A program made the position numbers and the translations under genes. This document shows positions 1 to 9,516 of a DNA stretch of 64,000 bases, in pieces. Below the pieces are notes generated by a model. It had not been told where the DNA came from. It worked only from the letters and a program-made list of their open reading frames with translations, and did no database searches. The stretch is taken from positions 186,001-250,000 of the forward strand of contig NZ_JASNJE010000003.1 in the NCBI RefSeq assembly GCF_030164465.1, given 5' to 3'. The first letter of the stretch is position 1. The number at the start of each line of letters is the position of its first letter. This DNA comes from Sedimentitalea xiamensis (GTDB lineage: Bacteria; Pseudomonadota; Alphaproteobacteria; Rhodobacterales; Rhodobacteraceae).

Positions 1-1577
1 TGCCGATGCTCGCGCGACTTCGGCGGCGGCCGGACGTGGCCGTCTGGCCGTTTGATGACTGGACTGGGGCGAAGACCGTGCTGGCGGAGATCTGGCCCGG
101 CCTGATCGAACCGGCGGTCCGATCCACGACCGGACCTGCTGATCAGCCGGCAATTCGCGATCGTGAACAGGTCCGTCTCATGGCGCGGGCATTTGCGGGG
201 CTCCTGTTCGAGGATCTGTCGGAAATGATGCGCGACATTCCGGAAGCGGCGCGTGAAGAGGCATGGATTCTCGGCACGGGCCATGCGGACCGGCTCGTCG
301 CTCTGGCCGGTCCGGGTGCGGATGTCTTGCAGCCACCGCCCCTGCGCAACGATTGTTTCGCCTTGCCCGCGGGGGTCGACTGGACCCCAGTGGACGAGGC
401 TCTTGGCCTGCTGAAGTCAGGGCTGTCCGTCGTCACCGATGCGGAAACGGTCGCCTTGCCCGACGCGCTGAACCGGGTGCTGGCGCGGGACGCGCTGGCG
501 CTCCGGTCCAACCCGCCACAGGCGAATTCGGCGGTGGATGGCTACGGGTTCGCCGGGCCGGTGCCGGAAGGGGCGCATGTGCTGCCGCTGGTCGGGGGGC
601 GCTCCGCGGCAGGGGCGCCCTTTGCCGGGCCGGTGCCCGAAGGCCACGCGATCCGCATCCTGACCGGAGCGACGCTGCCAGACGGCGTCGATACCGTGGT
701 TCTGGAAGAAGACGTGCGCGTGGACGGCAGCCATGTCGCCTTTCGCGGGCCTCTCAAGGCCGGCGCGAATGCCCGCAAGGCCGGTGAGGATGTCAGGGAG
801 GGAGATATCGCCCTGAGCGCCGGGCGGGTGGTGACGCCGGCGGATCTTGCCCTTCTGTCGGCGGTCGGGATTTCGCAGGTCGATCTGCGGCGCCAGTTGA
901 GGGTTGCGGTGGTGTCGACAGGCGATGAACTGGTGGACTCCGGTGAGCAGGCGGCTAAGGGGCGGATATTCGACGCCAACCGCCCGATGCTCCTGGCCAT
1001 GATCGCCAGGTTCGGGTTCAAGCCGGTGGACATGGGGCGCGTCGGCGATGACCGGGGCGCGCTGAAAGACCGGCTCGATGCGGCCAGCGCCATGGCGGAT
1101 GCGATCCTGACCAGCGGCGGGGCATCGGCCGGCGACGAAGACCATGTATCGGCGCTGCTGAAAGAGGCGGGCGCCATGCAGGAATGGCGGATCGCGATGA
1201 AACCCGGCCGCCCTCTCGCGCTGGGGCTGTGGCATGACACGCCTGTCTTCGGGCTGCCGGGCAATCCGGTCGCGGCGATGGTGTGCACGCTGATCTTCGC
1301 ACGTCCGGCGCTGAGCCGTCTTGCGGGTGCGGACTGGACGGAACCGCAGGGGTTCCTGGTGCCCGCGGCCTTCGAGAAGAACAAGAAACCGGGACGGCGC
1401 GAATATCTGCGCGCGCGGGTGCGGAACGGGCGCGCCGAGGTCTTTGCTTCGGAAGGGTCGGGCCGGATCAGCGGGCTGAGCTGGGCCGAGGGGCTTGTCG
1501 AGATCGAAGACGGCGCGCGCCATATCCGACCGGGCGATCCGGTCAGGTTCATTCCCTACGGCAGTTTCGGCCTGTGA
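1..1577 (+). CDS. moeA: Molybdopterin molybdotransferase (MoeA-type), 5' end cut by window
   Basis: MoeA inserts molybdate into adenylylated molybdopterin in the cytoplasm. The MoeA part starts near residue 128 (counting from the ATG at 6) and shows NSAVDGY at 174-180, the TGATLPDGVDTVV stretch and GLPGNPVAAM near 415-425. The first ~115 residues (WPFDDW, LAEIWPGLI, EEAWILG) are not MoeA; they look like the tail of another domain fused in front. The frame stays open to the window edge, so the ATG at 6 is probably internal and the gene starts upstream. I cannot name the N-terminal domain. Confidence 0.85.
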   Translation, partial: PMLARLRRRPDVAVWPFDDWTGAKTVLAEIWPGLIEPAVRSTTGPADQPAIRDREQVRLMARAFAGLLFEDLSEMMRDIPEAAREEAWILGTGHADRLVALAGPGADVLQPPPLRNDCFALPAGVDWTPVDEALGLLKSGLSVVTDAETVALPDALNRVLARDALALRSNPPQANSAVDGYGFAGPVPEGAHVLPLVGGRSAAGAPFAGPVPEGHAIRILTGATLPDGVDTVVLEEDVRVDGSHVAFRGPLKAGANARKAGEDVREGDIALSAGRVVTPADLALLSAVGISQVDLRRQLRVAVVSTGDELVDSGEQAAKGRIFDANRPMLLAMIARFGFKPVDMGRVGDDRGALKDRLDAASAMADAILTSGGASAGDEDHVSALLKEAGAMQEWRIAMKPGRPLALGLWHDTPVFGLPGNPVAAMVCTLIFARPALSRLAGADWTEPQGFLVPAAFEKNKKPGRREYLRARVRNGRAEVFASEGSGRISGLSWAEGLVEIEDGARHIRPGDPVRFIPYGSFGL

Positions 1578-1645
1578 CCGGATGACGGTCGCATAGGTGC
1601 TGGCCGTCTGGGCCTGCGCCATCGGCTGTGCGGCGGCGTCGAAGG

Positions 1646-1780
1646 TCAGGAAATGGCTGCCGTCGGGTGCGGTGCAGATATCGAAAACATGGCAATCCGG
1701 TTCCAGTCGCGGGGAATTCCCGGCCTGCTGCCGCACGAGCCGCTGAAATACCCCAACCCGACGATGGCGATGGAGATCAC
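1646..1780 (-). pseudogene. Truncated N-terminus of a Gfo/Idh/MocA-type dehydrogenase (remnant)
   Basis: A GTG overlaps the otnC stop codon by four bases (GTGA) and begins VISIAIVGLGYFS, the first beta strand and GxGxxx turn typical of Gfo/Idh/MocA oxidoreductases. After that turn the similarity stops abruptly and an unrelated tail runs to a stop at codon 45. The overlap with otnC suggests it was the next, translationally coupled gene of the operon, now deleted except for about 13 codons. The Rossmann start is visible; assignment to this family is an inference from a short match. Confidence 0.45.
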
Positions 1781-2415
1781 GTTGCGACCGGAAAGCGGCG
1801 GCGCAGGTCAGCGACCTGTTCCGGATCGAGCGGCCTGGTTTTCAGGCCCCGCAGTGCCAGGAACAGCTTGGCGGTTTCTTCCAGTTCCTCGGTCGCATGG
1901 ATCGCGTCCCGCAGCGTGCGTCCGGCAACCACCGGGCCGTGATTGGCCAGCAGGACCGCATGGTGATCCGAGGCCATTTCCCGCACCGCACGCGCCAGAT
2001 CCATGTCTCCCGGCGCGAAATAGGGGATGAGGGGCAGCGTGCCGATCCGCATCACGTAATAAGCGGTCAAGGGCGGCAGGACGTTGGCCGGGTCGATGTC
2101 TTGCAGGCAACTGACCGCGACGGAATGGGTGGCATGCAGATGCACGATGGCCCCGGCTGCGGGCCGGCAGTCATACATCGCCATGTGCAGAAACGCTTCC
2201 TTGGTCGGGGCATCGCCCGAAACATGGCATCCGGACCGGTCCAGCCGGCTGATCCGGGCCGGGTCGAGGTCGCCCAGCGACGACCCGGTCGGCGTCATCA
2301 GCCAGCCGTCCTCCAGCCGCAAACTGATGTTGCCGGCGCTGCCGAAAGTCAGCCCACGATCAAACAGCGATTTGCCAAGAGCCGCGATCTCGTCGCGCTG
2401 GCGGGTATCGCTCAT
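1777..2415 (-). CDS. otnC: 3-oxo-tetronate 4-phosphate decarboxylase (class II aldolase family)
   Basis: A class II aldolase/adducin-fold enzyme of 212 aa, the usual length for OtnC/YgbL. It should decarboxylate 3-oxo-tetronate 4-phosphate to dihydroxyacetone phosphate in the cytoplasm. Zinc ligands are visible as HLH (H92, H94) and H159 in LLANHGPV; the probable catalytic acid is E73 in TKEAFLH. It overlaps otnK by four bases, so the kinase and decarboxylase are coupled as in known tetronate loci. Related families (fuculose-phosphate aldolase, ribulose-phosphate epimerase) are less likely given the otnK partner. Confidence 0.88.
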   Translation of the reverse strand: MSDTRQRDEIAALGKSLFDRGLTFGSAGNISLRLEDGWLMTPTGSSLGDLDPARISRLDRSGCHVSGDAPTKEAFLHMAMYDCRPAAGAIVHLHATHSVAVSCLQDIDPANVLPPLTAYYVMRIGTLPLIPYFAPGDMDLARAVREMASDHHAVLLANHGPVVAGRTLRDAIHATEELEETAKLFLALRGLKTRPLDPEQVADLRRRFPVAT

Positions 2416-3668
2416 CCCAGCATCTTGAAGGCTTTTTCAAAAAAGTCCACGCCGCCGAAGTTTCCGGACTTGAGGGCCAGTGCCATCGGCGGGCCGGACA
2501 TTGTCTGCGTCCAGGGCACTCCGGGATCGATTTCGCCGAGGATTTCCAATGCGGGCAGGTCCAGGGCCTTGACCACGGCCCCGGATGTTTCGCCGCCCGC
2601 CACAACCAAGCGGCGGAAACCGGCAGTGCGCAACACGTTTGCCAGCTCTGCCATGAGAGTTTCAACCAGCGCGCCAGAGCGGGCGATGCCAAGTCGGGAC
2701 TGAATGTCTGCGACGTCCCCCGGGTCAGCGGACGCGTGGATCAGAATCGGAGTAGCAGCAGGCTGATCGGTGGCCCATCGGAGCAGTTCGTCGCAGGTGA
2801 TCGTGCCGTCGGCAATCGCCTCCACGTCGATCCTGCGGTTGGGCCAGAAGGGTTTGATCCAGTCGATCTGGGTCCGGGTCGCTGCCGAGCAACTGCCCGC
2901 CAGAACGGCGTTGCGCCCGTCGATACTGGGAAACGCGGGTGTCGAATCGACCGGCTGGACACCGAAGTTCCGGGGCAGCCCCTGCGCCACGGCAGAACCG
3001 CCCGTCACCAGCCGATGCTGTGCCGCGGCCTGGCCGATGGCGGCAAGGTCATTGTCGTCCAGCGCATCCACGACCGCGTATCGCGCACCCTTTGAGACCA
3101 GGTTGTCCGCCGCGTCTCGGATTGCCTTGCTGCCGCCGGATACGGTGGCATGTGGGATCAGCCCAACGCGGTGCCGCGATTGCAGCTGCATGAGCGCGAC
3201 TAGATTGCTGTCTCGCATCGGCGTCAGCGGATGATCCTTCATCGGGGAATCCGACAGAAGTTGATCATTGACGAACAGATGGCCCATGTAGATCGTCCGC
3301 CCGTTCACTGGAAAGGCGGGGCAGACAAAGACCAGTTCGACTCCCAGGCGATCCACCAGCTCATCGGAAACCGGTCCGATATTGCCGTCCGCGGTGGAAT
3401 CGAACGTGGAGCAATACTTGAAAAAGACCTGTTCCGCCTTATGCCGCTGCAACCAGTCAAGCGCGTCCAGCGATTGCGCTACAGCGTCCGGCGCGGGAAT
3501 GGTGCGGGATTTCAACGCGACGACGACAGCATCCGTCCGCGACAGGTCGACAGGACCGGTCGGAACGCCGAAGAATTGCGCCACTTTCATGCCGTTCTTC
3601 GCCAAGGTCACGGCGAGATCCGTCGCGCCGGTGAAATCGTCCGCAATCGCTCCGATCTTCAGGCGCAT
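2412..3668 (-). CDS. otnK: 3-oxo-tetronate kinase (four-carbon acid sugar kinase)
   Basis: A DUF1537-type acid-sugar kinase of 418 aa. The N-terminal substrate domain opens with IGAIADDFTGATD (DDFTGA at 10-15); the C-terminal nucleotide domain carries GGETSG at about 358-363 and LKSGNFGG near 400. It should phosphorylate 3-oxo-tetronate at O4 for OtnC. It overlaps otnC by four bases and the upstream dehydrogenase by ten. The OtnK rather than DtnK or LerK subtype is inferred from pairing with otnC. Confidence 0.88.
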   Translation of the reverse strand: MRLKIGAIADDFTGATDLAVTLAKNGMKVAQFFGVPTGPVDLSRTDAVVVALKSRTIPAPDAVAQSLDALDWLQRHKAEQVFFKYCSTFDSTADGNIGPVSDELVDRLGVELVFVCPAFPVNGRTIYMGHLFVNDQLLSDSPMKDHPLTPMRDSNLVALMQLQSRHRVGLIPHATVSGGSKAIRDAADNLVSKGARYAVVDALDDNDLAAIGQAAAQHRLVTGGSAVAQGLPRNFGVQPVDSTPAFPSIDGRNAVLAGSCSAATRTQIDWIKPFWPNRRIDVEAIADGTITCDELLRWATDQPAATPILIHASADPGDVADIQSRLGIARSGALVETLMAELANVLRTAGFRRLVVAGGETSGAVVKALDLPALEILGEIDPGVPWTQTMSGPPMALALKSGNFGGVDFFEKAFKMLG

Positions 3669-4768
3669 GCGGATTCCCCGATCAGGTCGATGACTTCACG
3701 CGTGACCGCCCGGGTGCCCATGTCTCCGCCGAATTCCATCGGGCGCAGCCGGTTGGCGCTGAAGCCCGCCATCACCGCTTCGTCGATCAATTTGGCTGCA
3801 TCGGCATAGGCCGCAAACTCTGTTCTGTCCGCCAGATAATCCAGCATCAAGGCCCCTGACAGAATCGCCGCCAGCGGGTTGGCCTTGTCCTGGCCCATGA
3901 TGTCGGGGGCGCTGCCATGTGCGGGCTGGAACAGCGCGTGATGGTCGCCGATCTCGGCGCAGGACGCCATGCCCATGCCCCCGACCAGCCCACCGGCAAG
4001 GTCGGACAGGATGTCGCCGAACATGTTCTCGGTCACCAGAACGTCAAAGGCCCAGGGCTGGCGCACGAGATCCAGCGCCTGTGCATCGACATAGTTGTAG
4101 CCAGTAGCAATGTCAGGGAATTCCGGGCGGACCTCGTCGAATATCTTGCGAAAGAATGCCATGGAGGCAAAGACGTTGGCCTTGTCCACGCAGGTCAAGA
4201 GGCCTTTTCCACCCCGTGCCTTGCGCTTTTCGGCCAGCCGGAACCCGAAGCGGTGCAGCCGTTCGCAGATCGAGCGGGTGATGCGCAGCGTGTCGCGCAC
4301 TTCGCTGTCGCCGATGATCTGGCTGCGGCCATGCACGGCGGCGGAATAGAACAGGCCCTCGGTGGACTCGCGCAGGATCACCAGGTCGATCCCGGCGGCG
4401 CGCGGGTCGGCCAGACGCTGAGGGGCGTTCGGATAGGCCCGAACCGGGCGCACCCCGGCGTAAAGTTCGAACCGGTCGCGCAGGCGCAGGTGCGGGGAAA
4501 TCTCTGTTCCGTCCGCGTGGCGAACGGACGGCAGGCCGATCGCGCCCATGAAGATGGCATCCGATTCGGCCGCGCGCTCCTCGCCGCCGGGTTCGATGTC
4601 TCTGCCGGTGTCCCTGAAATATCCCGCTCCGGCCGCTATCTCGTCGATATTCAGGCCAGGCAACCCGACCCTGTCGAGGACAGCGGAAACTACCGCAAGG
4701 GTCGCATCCGCCACGTCGACGCCGATTCCGTCTCCTTTGATGACGGCGATCCTGGCGTTCTGTTGCAT
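3659..4768 (-). CDS. Isocitrate/isopropylmalate dehydrogenase family enzyme (tartrate- or tetronate-type)
   Basis: A 369-aa NAD-dependent beta-decarboxylating dehydrogenase fold: KGDGIG at 11-16, ESTEG at 134-138 followed by Y141, K196 in VDKAN, D228 in NYVDAQ, Mg-ligand aspartates D252 and D256 in GDILSD, and PAHGSAPDI at 282-290. All catalytic positions appear intact. The ten-base overlap with otnK argues against leucine synthesis and for a sugar-acid substrate such as tartrate, a tetronate or a 3-carboxy-2-hydroxy acid. Such enzymes oxidise a hydroxyl beta to a carboxylate, which would deliver a 3-oxo-acid to OtnK. Substrate unknown. Confidence 0.75.
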   Translation of the reverse strand: MQQNARIAVIKGDGIGVDVADATLAVVSAVLDRVGLPGLNIDEIAAGAGYFRDTGRDIEPGGEERAAESDAIFMGAIGLPSVRHADGTEISPHLRLRDRFELYAGVRPVRAYPNAPQRLADPRAAGIDLVILRESTEGLFYSAAVHGRSQIIGDSEVRDTLRITRSICERLHRFGFRLAEKRKARGGKGLLTCVDKANVFASMAFFRKIFDEVRPEFPDIATGYNYVDAQALDLVRQPWAFDVLVTENMFGDILSDLAGGLVGGMGMASCAEIGDHHALFQPAHGSAPDIMGQDKANPLAAILSGALMLDYLADRTEFAAYADAAKLIDEAVMAGFSANRLRPMEFGGDMGTRAVTREVIDLIGESACA

Positions 4769-4792
4769 GGCAGTTTTCCGTTCGGATGCGGT

Positions 4793-5887
4793 TCAAACTC
4801 GGGTGAGAAAAGGCGTCAGCCGGTCCCAGTCGAACACGACTCCGGTTCCGGGCGTGTCCGGCGCTACGGCCAGATGGTCTTCGACGACCAGCGGGCGCGT
4901 CGTGTAACGGTCTATGGGAAAGGAATGGACTTCGATCCAGCCGGGATTGGGGCGCGCGGACACGAGGCTGACGTGAAGTTCCTGCATCCCGTGGCTACAG
5001 ACCGGAATGCCGTGGCGGGCGCAGAGGTCCGCCGCCTGAAGCCAGCCGGTTATGCCGCCGCAATTGGATGCGTCCGGTTGCAGATACGCCACCCGCGCCT
5101 GTTCGGCGGCATACTCGAATTCGTGGATCGTGTGCAGGTTCTCGCCCATGGCGAGCGGCATCCCGGTCGTTTCGGCAATGCGGGCATAGGCCGCGTAGTG
5201 GTCGGGAATGATCGGTTCCTCGAACCACAGCAGGTCAAAGGGCGCGAAGGCGCGGGCGGCTTCGATTGCCTGATCTTCCGTCATCGAATAGTTCGCATCG
5301 ACCATGAAGGCGATGTCCGGGCCGATCAGGTCGCGCACCGCGCGGATGCGCGCGATATCCTCGGCCAGGGTCGGCTGGCCGATCTTGATCTTCACGCCGT
5401 TGAAACCGCGATCGAGATAGCCCTTCACGCTGCCCAGCAGCTTTGGCAACGGGAACCCGAGGTCGATACCGCCGCGATAGGCCCGGCAGCGGTCCGACGT
5501 GCCGCCGGCCATTTTCCACAGCGGCTGGCCCCTCGACCTGCCGCGAATGTCCCAGAGCGCGATATCGACCGCCGAGATTGCGAAAGACGCGATGCCGCCG
5601 CGCGCGACGTAATGCAGGTGCCACTGCATCGCGTCGTAAAGGTCTTCGACCGCCTCGGCCTTCTGACCGATCAGAAAGGGCGCGAGGTCATGGTCGATCA
5701 TCGCCTTGATCGCGTGCCCTCCCTTGCCGCCGGTATAGGTATAGCCGGTGCCGCCTTGGCCGTTCTCCAGCGTCACGGTGGCGGTGACGAGCTGGAAATG
5801 CGTGTGATCGCCGTGCTTCGCGTCCACCAGAACCTCGTCCAAGGGGACGTTGAACAGGTGGCACCGGATCGCGACGATCTTCGGCAT
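4793..5887 (-). CDS. Enolase superfamily, mandelate racemase subgroup; sugar-acid dehydratase
   Basis: A 364-aa mandelate racemase/muconate lactonizing protein. I chose MPKIVAIRC, because the frame upstream of it is the next gene. Residues visible: KxK bases K166 and K168, metal ligands D197, E223 and E249, and H299 in CSHGMQELH with D272 as likely dyad partner. This is the MR-type set, typical of dehydratases acting on fuconate, galactarate, mannonate and similar acids. The start overlaps the upstream gene by one base (TGATG). In this operon a dehydratase giving a 2-keto-3-deoxy acid is the best guess; the actual sugar acid cannot be read from sequence. Confidence 0.8.
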   Translation of the reverse strand: MPKIVAIRCHLFNVPLDEVLVDAKHGDHTHFQLVTATVTLENGQGGTGYTYTGGKGGHAIKAMIDHDLAPFLIGQKAEAVEDLYDAMQWHLHYVARGGIASFAISAVDIALWDIRGRSRGQPLWKMAGGTSDRCRAYRGGIDLGFPLPKLLGSVKGYLDRGFNGVKIKIGQPTLAEDIARIRAVRDLIGPDIAFMVDANYSMTEDQAIEAARAFAPFDLLWFEEPIIPDHYAAYARIAETTGMPLAMGENLHTIHEFEYAAEQARVAYLQPDASNCGGITGWLQAADLCARHGIPVCSHGMQELHVSLVSARPNPGWIEVHSFPIDRYTTRPLVVEDHLAVAPDTPGTGVVFDWDRLTPFLTRV

Positions 5888-6840
5888 CAGAGATCCCTGC
5901 ACTCCGGCACCGGAGTCACCGTCGTGCCGTCCTTCAGCCATTGGGTCAGGTTTTCGCAGGTCAGATCGCCCATCGCCTGCCGGGTTTCGCGCGTGGCGCT
6001 GCCCACATGGGGTTGCAACACGACATTGTCCATCGCGAAGAGCGCCTCGGGCACCTTGGGTTCGGCTTCGAACACGTCGAGCCCCGCGCCGCCGAGCGTG
6101 CCGTCTTTCAGGGCCTGAACCAGCGCGGTTTCATCGACGACCGTGCCCCGCGCGACGTTGACCAGAATGCCCTCGGGACCGAGGGCGGCCATCACCTCGG
6201 CGTTGACCATATGCCGGGTTTCCGCGCCGCCCGGTGTGATCACGATCATCACGTCGCAGGCCGCCGCCATTTCGGTCAGATCGGCGAAATACCTGTATGG
6301 CACATCCTTTTCGCTGCGCGCGTGATAGACCACCGTGGCGTCGAATACCGCCAGCCGATCGGCGATGGCCTGGCCGATCCGGCCCAGGCCCAGGATGCCG
6401 ACGGTGCGGCCCTGCACCGTGTGGGTGAGAGGGGTGTTGCCTTCCTTCTCCCATCGTCCGGCGCGCACATAGGCGTCGTTCGGGACCAGCCGGCGACTGA
6501 CCGCGAACCACAGAAGGATGGCCGTGTTTGCCACCTCGTCGTTCAGCACGTTCGGCGTATGCGTGACCACGATTCCGCGTTTGGCGGCGGCGGCGGCGTC
6601 GATCGTGTCATAGCCGACGCCGTAGTTCGAGATGATCCTGAGGTTCGTGAGCGCCGCCATCAGGTCGGGCGGCACGCCATAATGGCCGACATTCACGACG
6701 GCGGTGATGGATTCGGCGTGTTCGGCCAGGAACGCCGCCTGCGCGCCATCCATCGGCAGCGGGACGATGTCGAATTCCGCCGCCAGGTTGTTCTTCATCC
6801 GCTCTGTCAGCGATCCGATCTGCAACAGTTTCGGTGCCAT
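5887..6840 (-). CDS. D-2-hydroxyacid dehydrogenase (glyoxylate/hydroxypyruvate reductase-like)
   Basis: A 317-aa NAD(P)-dependent 2-hydroxyacid dehydrogenase starting MAPKLLQIG. It has the Rossmann GLGRIG at 151-156 and the catalytic triad R231 ([10 protein letters not shown]), E260 (DVFEAEP) and H278 ([12 protein letters not shown]). Sequence continuing upstream in frame belongs to the neighbouring gene, so the start was set at 6840. It lies two bases behind the FAH-family hydrolase and overlaps the enolase gene. It may reduce the glyoxylate, hydroxypyruvate or 2-keto acid made by the cleavage steps of the pathway. Confidence 0.82.
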   Translation of the reverse strand: MAPKLLQIGSLTERMKNNLAAEFDIVPLPMDGAQAAFLAEHAESITAVVNVGHYGVPPDLMAALTNLRIISNYGVGYDTIDAAAAAKRGIVVTHTPNVLNDEVANTAILLWFAVSRRLVPNDAYVRAGRWEKEGNTPLTHTVQGRTVGILGLGRIGQAIADRLAVFDATVVYHARSEKDVPYRYFADLTEMAAACDVMIVITPGGAETRHMVNAEVMAALGPEGILVNVARGTVVDETALVQALKDGTLGGAGLDVFEAEPKVPEALFAMDNVVLQPHVGSATRETRQAMGDLTCENLTQWLKDGTTVTPVPECRDL

Positions 6841-6842
6841 GG

Positions 6843-7688
6843 TCACGCGTCCTCGGCGACGATCTGGGTCTGCTGGCCCAGACCTTCGATCCAGACATCC
6901 ATCCGGTCGCCGACCTTGAGGTAGACCGGATTTTTCATGCCGAGCGCCACGCCCGGCGGCGTGCCGGTCGAAATCACGTCGCCCGGATGCAGCGTCATCA
7001 GACTGGACAGGTGCTCGATGATCTGCGCCACCGTGAAGATCATGGTCCTGGTATTGCCGGTCTGGCGGCGCTCGCCGTTCACGTCCAGCCACATGTCGAG
7101 CTGCTGCGGATCGGCGATCTCGTCCCGCGTGACCAGCCAGGGGCCTGTGGGGCCGAAGGTGTCGCAGGACTTGCCCTTGGTCCACTGGCCGGACAACTGG
7201 GTCTGGAAATGGCGTTCGGACACGTCGTTGACCACGCAGTAGCCCGCCACGTAATCAAGCGCCTCGGCCTCGGAGACGTATTTCGCGGTCTTGCCGATCA
7301 CCACGCCCAGTTCGACCTCCCAGTCGGTATGGGTCGAACCGCGCGGCATGCTGACCGTGTCGTTGGGGCCGACCACGGCGGAATTGGCCTTGAAGAACAG
7401 GATCGGGTGGTCGGGGATCGCCGCTCCGGTTTCGGCGGCGTGGTCGGAATAGTTCAACCCGATGCAGAGGAACTTGCCGATATTGCCGACGCAGGGGCCG
7501 ATGCGGGGGGTGCCCGGCACGGCCGGCAGGCTGGCCGGATCGAGTTCGCGCAGGCGCGCAAGGGCGGCGTCTCCCAGCGTGTCGCCGGTAATGTCTGCGA
7601 CGACGCCGGACAGGTCGCGGAGGGTGCCATCGCCATCGATCATGCCGGGTTTTTCTGCGCCGGGTTCGCCAAAACGTAGAAGTTTCAT
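6843..7688 (-). CDS. Fumarylacetoacetate hydrolase family; 2,4-diketo-3-deoxy acid hydrolase candidate
   Basis: A 281-aa FAH-fold protein with metal ligands E124, E126 and D155 (DWEVELGVV and VVNDVSERH) and the family's GKSCDTFGPTGP and TPPGVALGMK loops. Family members close to this length include hydratases, isomerases and the 2,4-diketo-3-deoxy-L-fuconate or -rhamnonate hydrolases, which cut C-C bonds to give pyruvate plus a 2-hydroxyacid. The nearby dehydratases and SDR make that hydrolase role the most economical reading. It could instead be an isomerase or ureidoglycolate-type lyase. Confidence 0.8.
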   Translation of the reverse strand: MKLLRFGEPGAEKPGMIDGDGTLRDLSGVVADITGDTLGDAALARLRELDPASLPAVPGTPRIGPCVGNIGKFLCIGLNYSDHAAETGAAIPDHPILFFKANSAVVGPNDTVSMPRGSTHTDWEVELGVVIGKTAKYVSEAEALDYVAGYCVVNDVSERHFQTQLSGQWTKGKSCDTFGPTGPWLVTRDEIADPQQLDMWLDVNGERRQTGNTRTMIFTVAQIIEHLSSLMTLHPGDVISTGTPPGVALGMKNPVYLKVGDRMDVWIEGLGQQTQIVAEDA

Positions 7689-7703
7689 GTGTTCGTTTCC
7701 TTG

Positions 7704-9491
7704 CTAGTGATTGTCGCGTGGGACAGACTTGTGCGCGATGTCCTGGAAGTCCGGAGCGCCCTCCAGCACCATGCCTTCGGAAAAGGGGCGCACTTTCTGG
7801 CGGAAGATTTCCTGCCAGGGGGACTGGCTCTGCGGGGTGAAGGGGCGGTCGGGGAGGGCCGCGCGGCGGGCGTCCAGTTCCGCCTGATCGACCAGCATGT
7901 CGGCGGTGCATTTTCGCAGATCGATCCGGATGCGGTCGCCGGTCCTGACCAGCGCCAGCCCGCCGCCATCCGCGGCCTCGGGGCTGGCGTTCAGGATCGA
8001 AGGGCTGCCGGAGGTGCCTGACTGCCGTCCGTCGCCCATGCAGGGCAGGGCGTGGATGCCGCGTTTCAGCAGGTAGGCGGGGGGGCGCATGTTCACCACC
8101 TCCGCGCCTCCGGGATAGCCGATGGGTCCGGCGCCGCGCATGATGAGGATGCAGTGTTCGTCGATGCCGAGACTCTCGTCGTCGATCCGCCTGTGGAAAT
8201 CTTCGGGGCCGTCGAACACGATGGCGCGGCCCTCGAACGCTTCGGGGTCGTCGGGGTTCGACAGATAGCGGTCGCGGAATTCCTTTGAGATCACGCTGGT
8301 CTTCATGATCGCGCTGTCAAAGAGATTGCCGGACAGGTTGATGAACCCGGCCTCGCGCGTCATCGGTTCGCCAATCGGCTTGATGACCTCGGGGGTTTCT
8401 GTGCGCTTGTCGCCGCAGTTTTCCGCCATGGTCTTGCCGTTCGCCGTGACCGCGTCCGGATGTGGCAGCAGCCCGGCGCCCAGCAGTTCCCCGATCACCG
8501 CAGGTACGCCGCCGGCGTGGAAGTAGTCTTCGCCGAGATAGGCCCCCGCCGGTTGCAGGTTCACGAGCAGCGGCACCTTGTGGCCGAGACGCTGCCAGTC
8601 GTCGTTGTCCAGTTTCACGCCCAGGTGCCGCGCGATGGCGTTCAGATGTATCGGCGCGTTGGTCGATCCGCCGATGGCGGAATTGACCACGATCGCGTTC
8701 TCGAAGGCCTGCCGGGTCATGATGTCGGTGGGCTTCAGATCGTCATGCACCATCTGCACGATCCGCTGCCCGGTGGCATAGCTCATCTGCCCCCGCTTGC
8801 GGTAAGCCGCCGGAATTGCGGCCGATCCGGGCAGTTGCATCCCCAGCGCCTCGGCCAGGGAATTCATCGTCGTTGCCGTGCCCATGGTGTTGCAGTACCC
8901 GACCGAGGTGGCCGAGGAGGAGACGAGTTCGAGAAATCCGTCGTCGTCGATCTCGCCCGCCGCCAGCAGTTCGCGCGCCTTCCAGACGATGGTGCCCGAC
9001 CCGGTGCGCTCGCCCCGGAACCAGCCGTTCAGCATCGGGCCGACCGAGAGCGCGATGGCGGGGATGTTGACAGTCGCCGCCGCCATCAGGAGCGCGGGGG
9101 TGGTCTTGTCGCAGCCGATGTTCAGCACCACGCCGTCGATCGGATAGCCGAACAGCGTTTCCACAAGCGACAGGTAGGCCAGGTTGCGGTCGAGCATCGC
9201 AGTCGGGCGTTTGCCGGTTTCCTGGATCGGATGCACCGGGATCTCGATCACCGTGCCGCCGGCCGAGATCACCCCGTCGCGCACCCGCTTGGTCAGTTCG
9301 ATATGGTGGCGGTTGCAGGGGGACAGGTCGCTGCCGGTCTGGGCGATGCCGATGATCGGCTTGCCGGATTGCAGTTCCTCGCGCGTCAGGCCGTAGTTCA
9401 GGTAGCGTTCGAGATAGAGCGCGGTCATCTCCGGGTCGTCCGGATTGTTGAACCAGTTCTGAGACCGCAGTTTGGGGGTCTTGTCCGACAT
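7704..9491 (-). CDS. IlvD/Edd family sugar-acid dehydratase (arabinonate/xylonate/gluconate type)
   Basis: A 595-aa Fe-S dehydratase starting [13 protein letters not shown]; longer frame upstream is intergenic. Cluster-ligand contexts are C59 in [11 protein letters not shown]127 in [10 protein letters not shown] and a third Cys near residue 495-500 in [12 protein letters not shown]. The [10 protein letters not shown] form and ~595-aa length fit the pentonate/hexonate dehydratases better than branched-chain IlvD. It removes water from an aldonic acid to form a 2-keto-3-deoxy acid. With the enolase-type enzyme at 4793 the operon has two unrelated dehydratases, suggesting two substrates or stereoisomers. 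Confidence 0.85.
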   Translation of the reverse strand: MSDKTPKLRSQNWFNNPDDPEMTALYLERYLNYGLTREELQSGKPIIGIAQTGSDLSPCNRHHIELTKRVRDGVISAGGTVIEIPVHPIQETGKRPTAMLDRNLAYLSLVETLFGYPIDGVVLNIGCDKTTPALLMAAATVNIPAIALSVGPMLNGWFRGERTGSGTIVWKARELLAAGEIDDDGFLELVSSSATSVGYCNTMGTATTMNSLAEALGMQLPGSAAIPAAYRKRGQMSYATGQRIVQMVHDDLKPTDIMTRQAFENAIVVNSAIGGSTNAPIHLNAIARHLGVKLDNDDWQRLGHKVPLLVNLQPAGAYLGEDYFHAGGVPAVIGELLGAGLLPHPDAVTANGKTMAENCGDKRTETPEVIKPIGEPMTREAGFINLSGNLFDSAIMKTSVISKEFRDRYLSNPDDPEAFEGRAIVFDGPEDFHRRIDDESLGIDEHCILIMRGAGPIGYPGGAEVVNMRPPAYLLKRGIHALPCMGDGRQSGTSGSPSILNASPEAADGGGLALVRTGDRIRIDLRKCTADMLVDQAELDARRAALPDRPFTPQSQSPWQEIFRQKVRPFSEGMVLEGAPDFQDIAHKSVPRDNH

Positions 9492-9516
9492 TGGGAAATT
9501 CCTTGTGATGGGCCGG

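Noticed and set aside
3917-6118. Very long open frame on the plus strand opposite the sugar-acid operon
   Set aside because: It is antisense to three clear enzyme genes with intact active sites, and its composition is the mirror of their codons, as common in GC-rich DNA.
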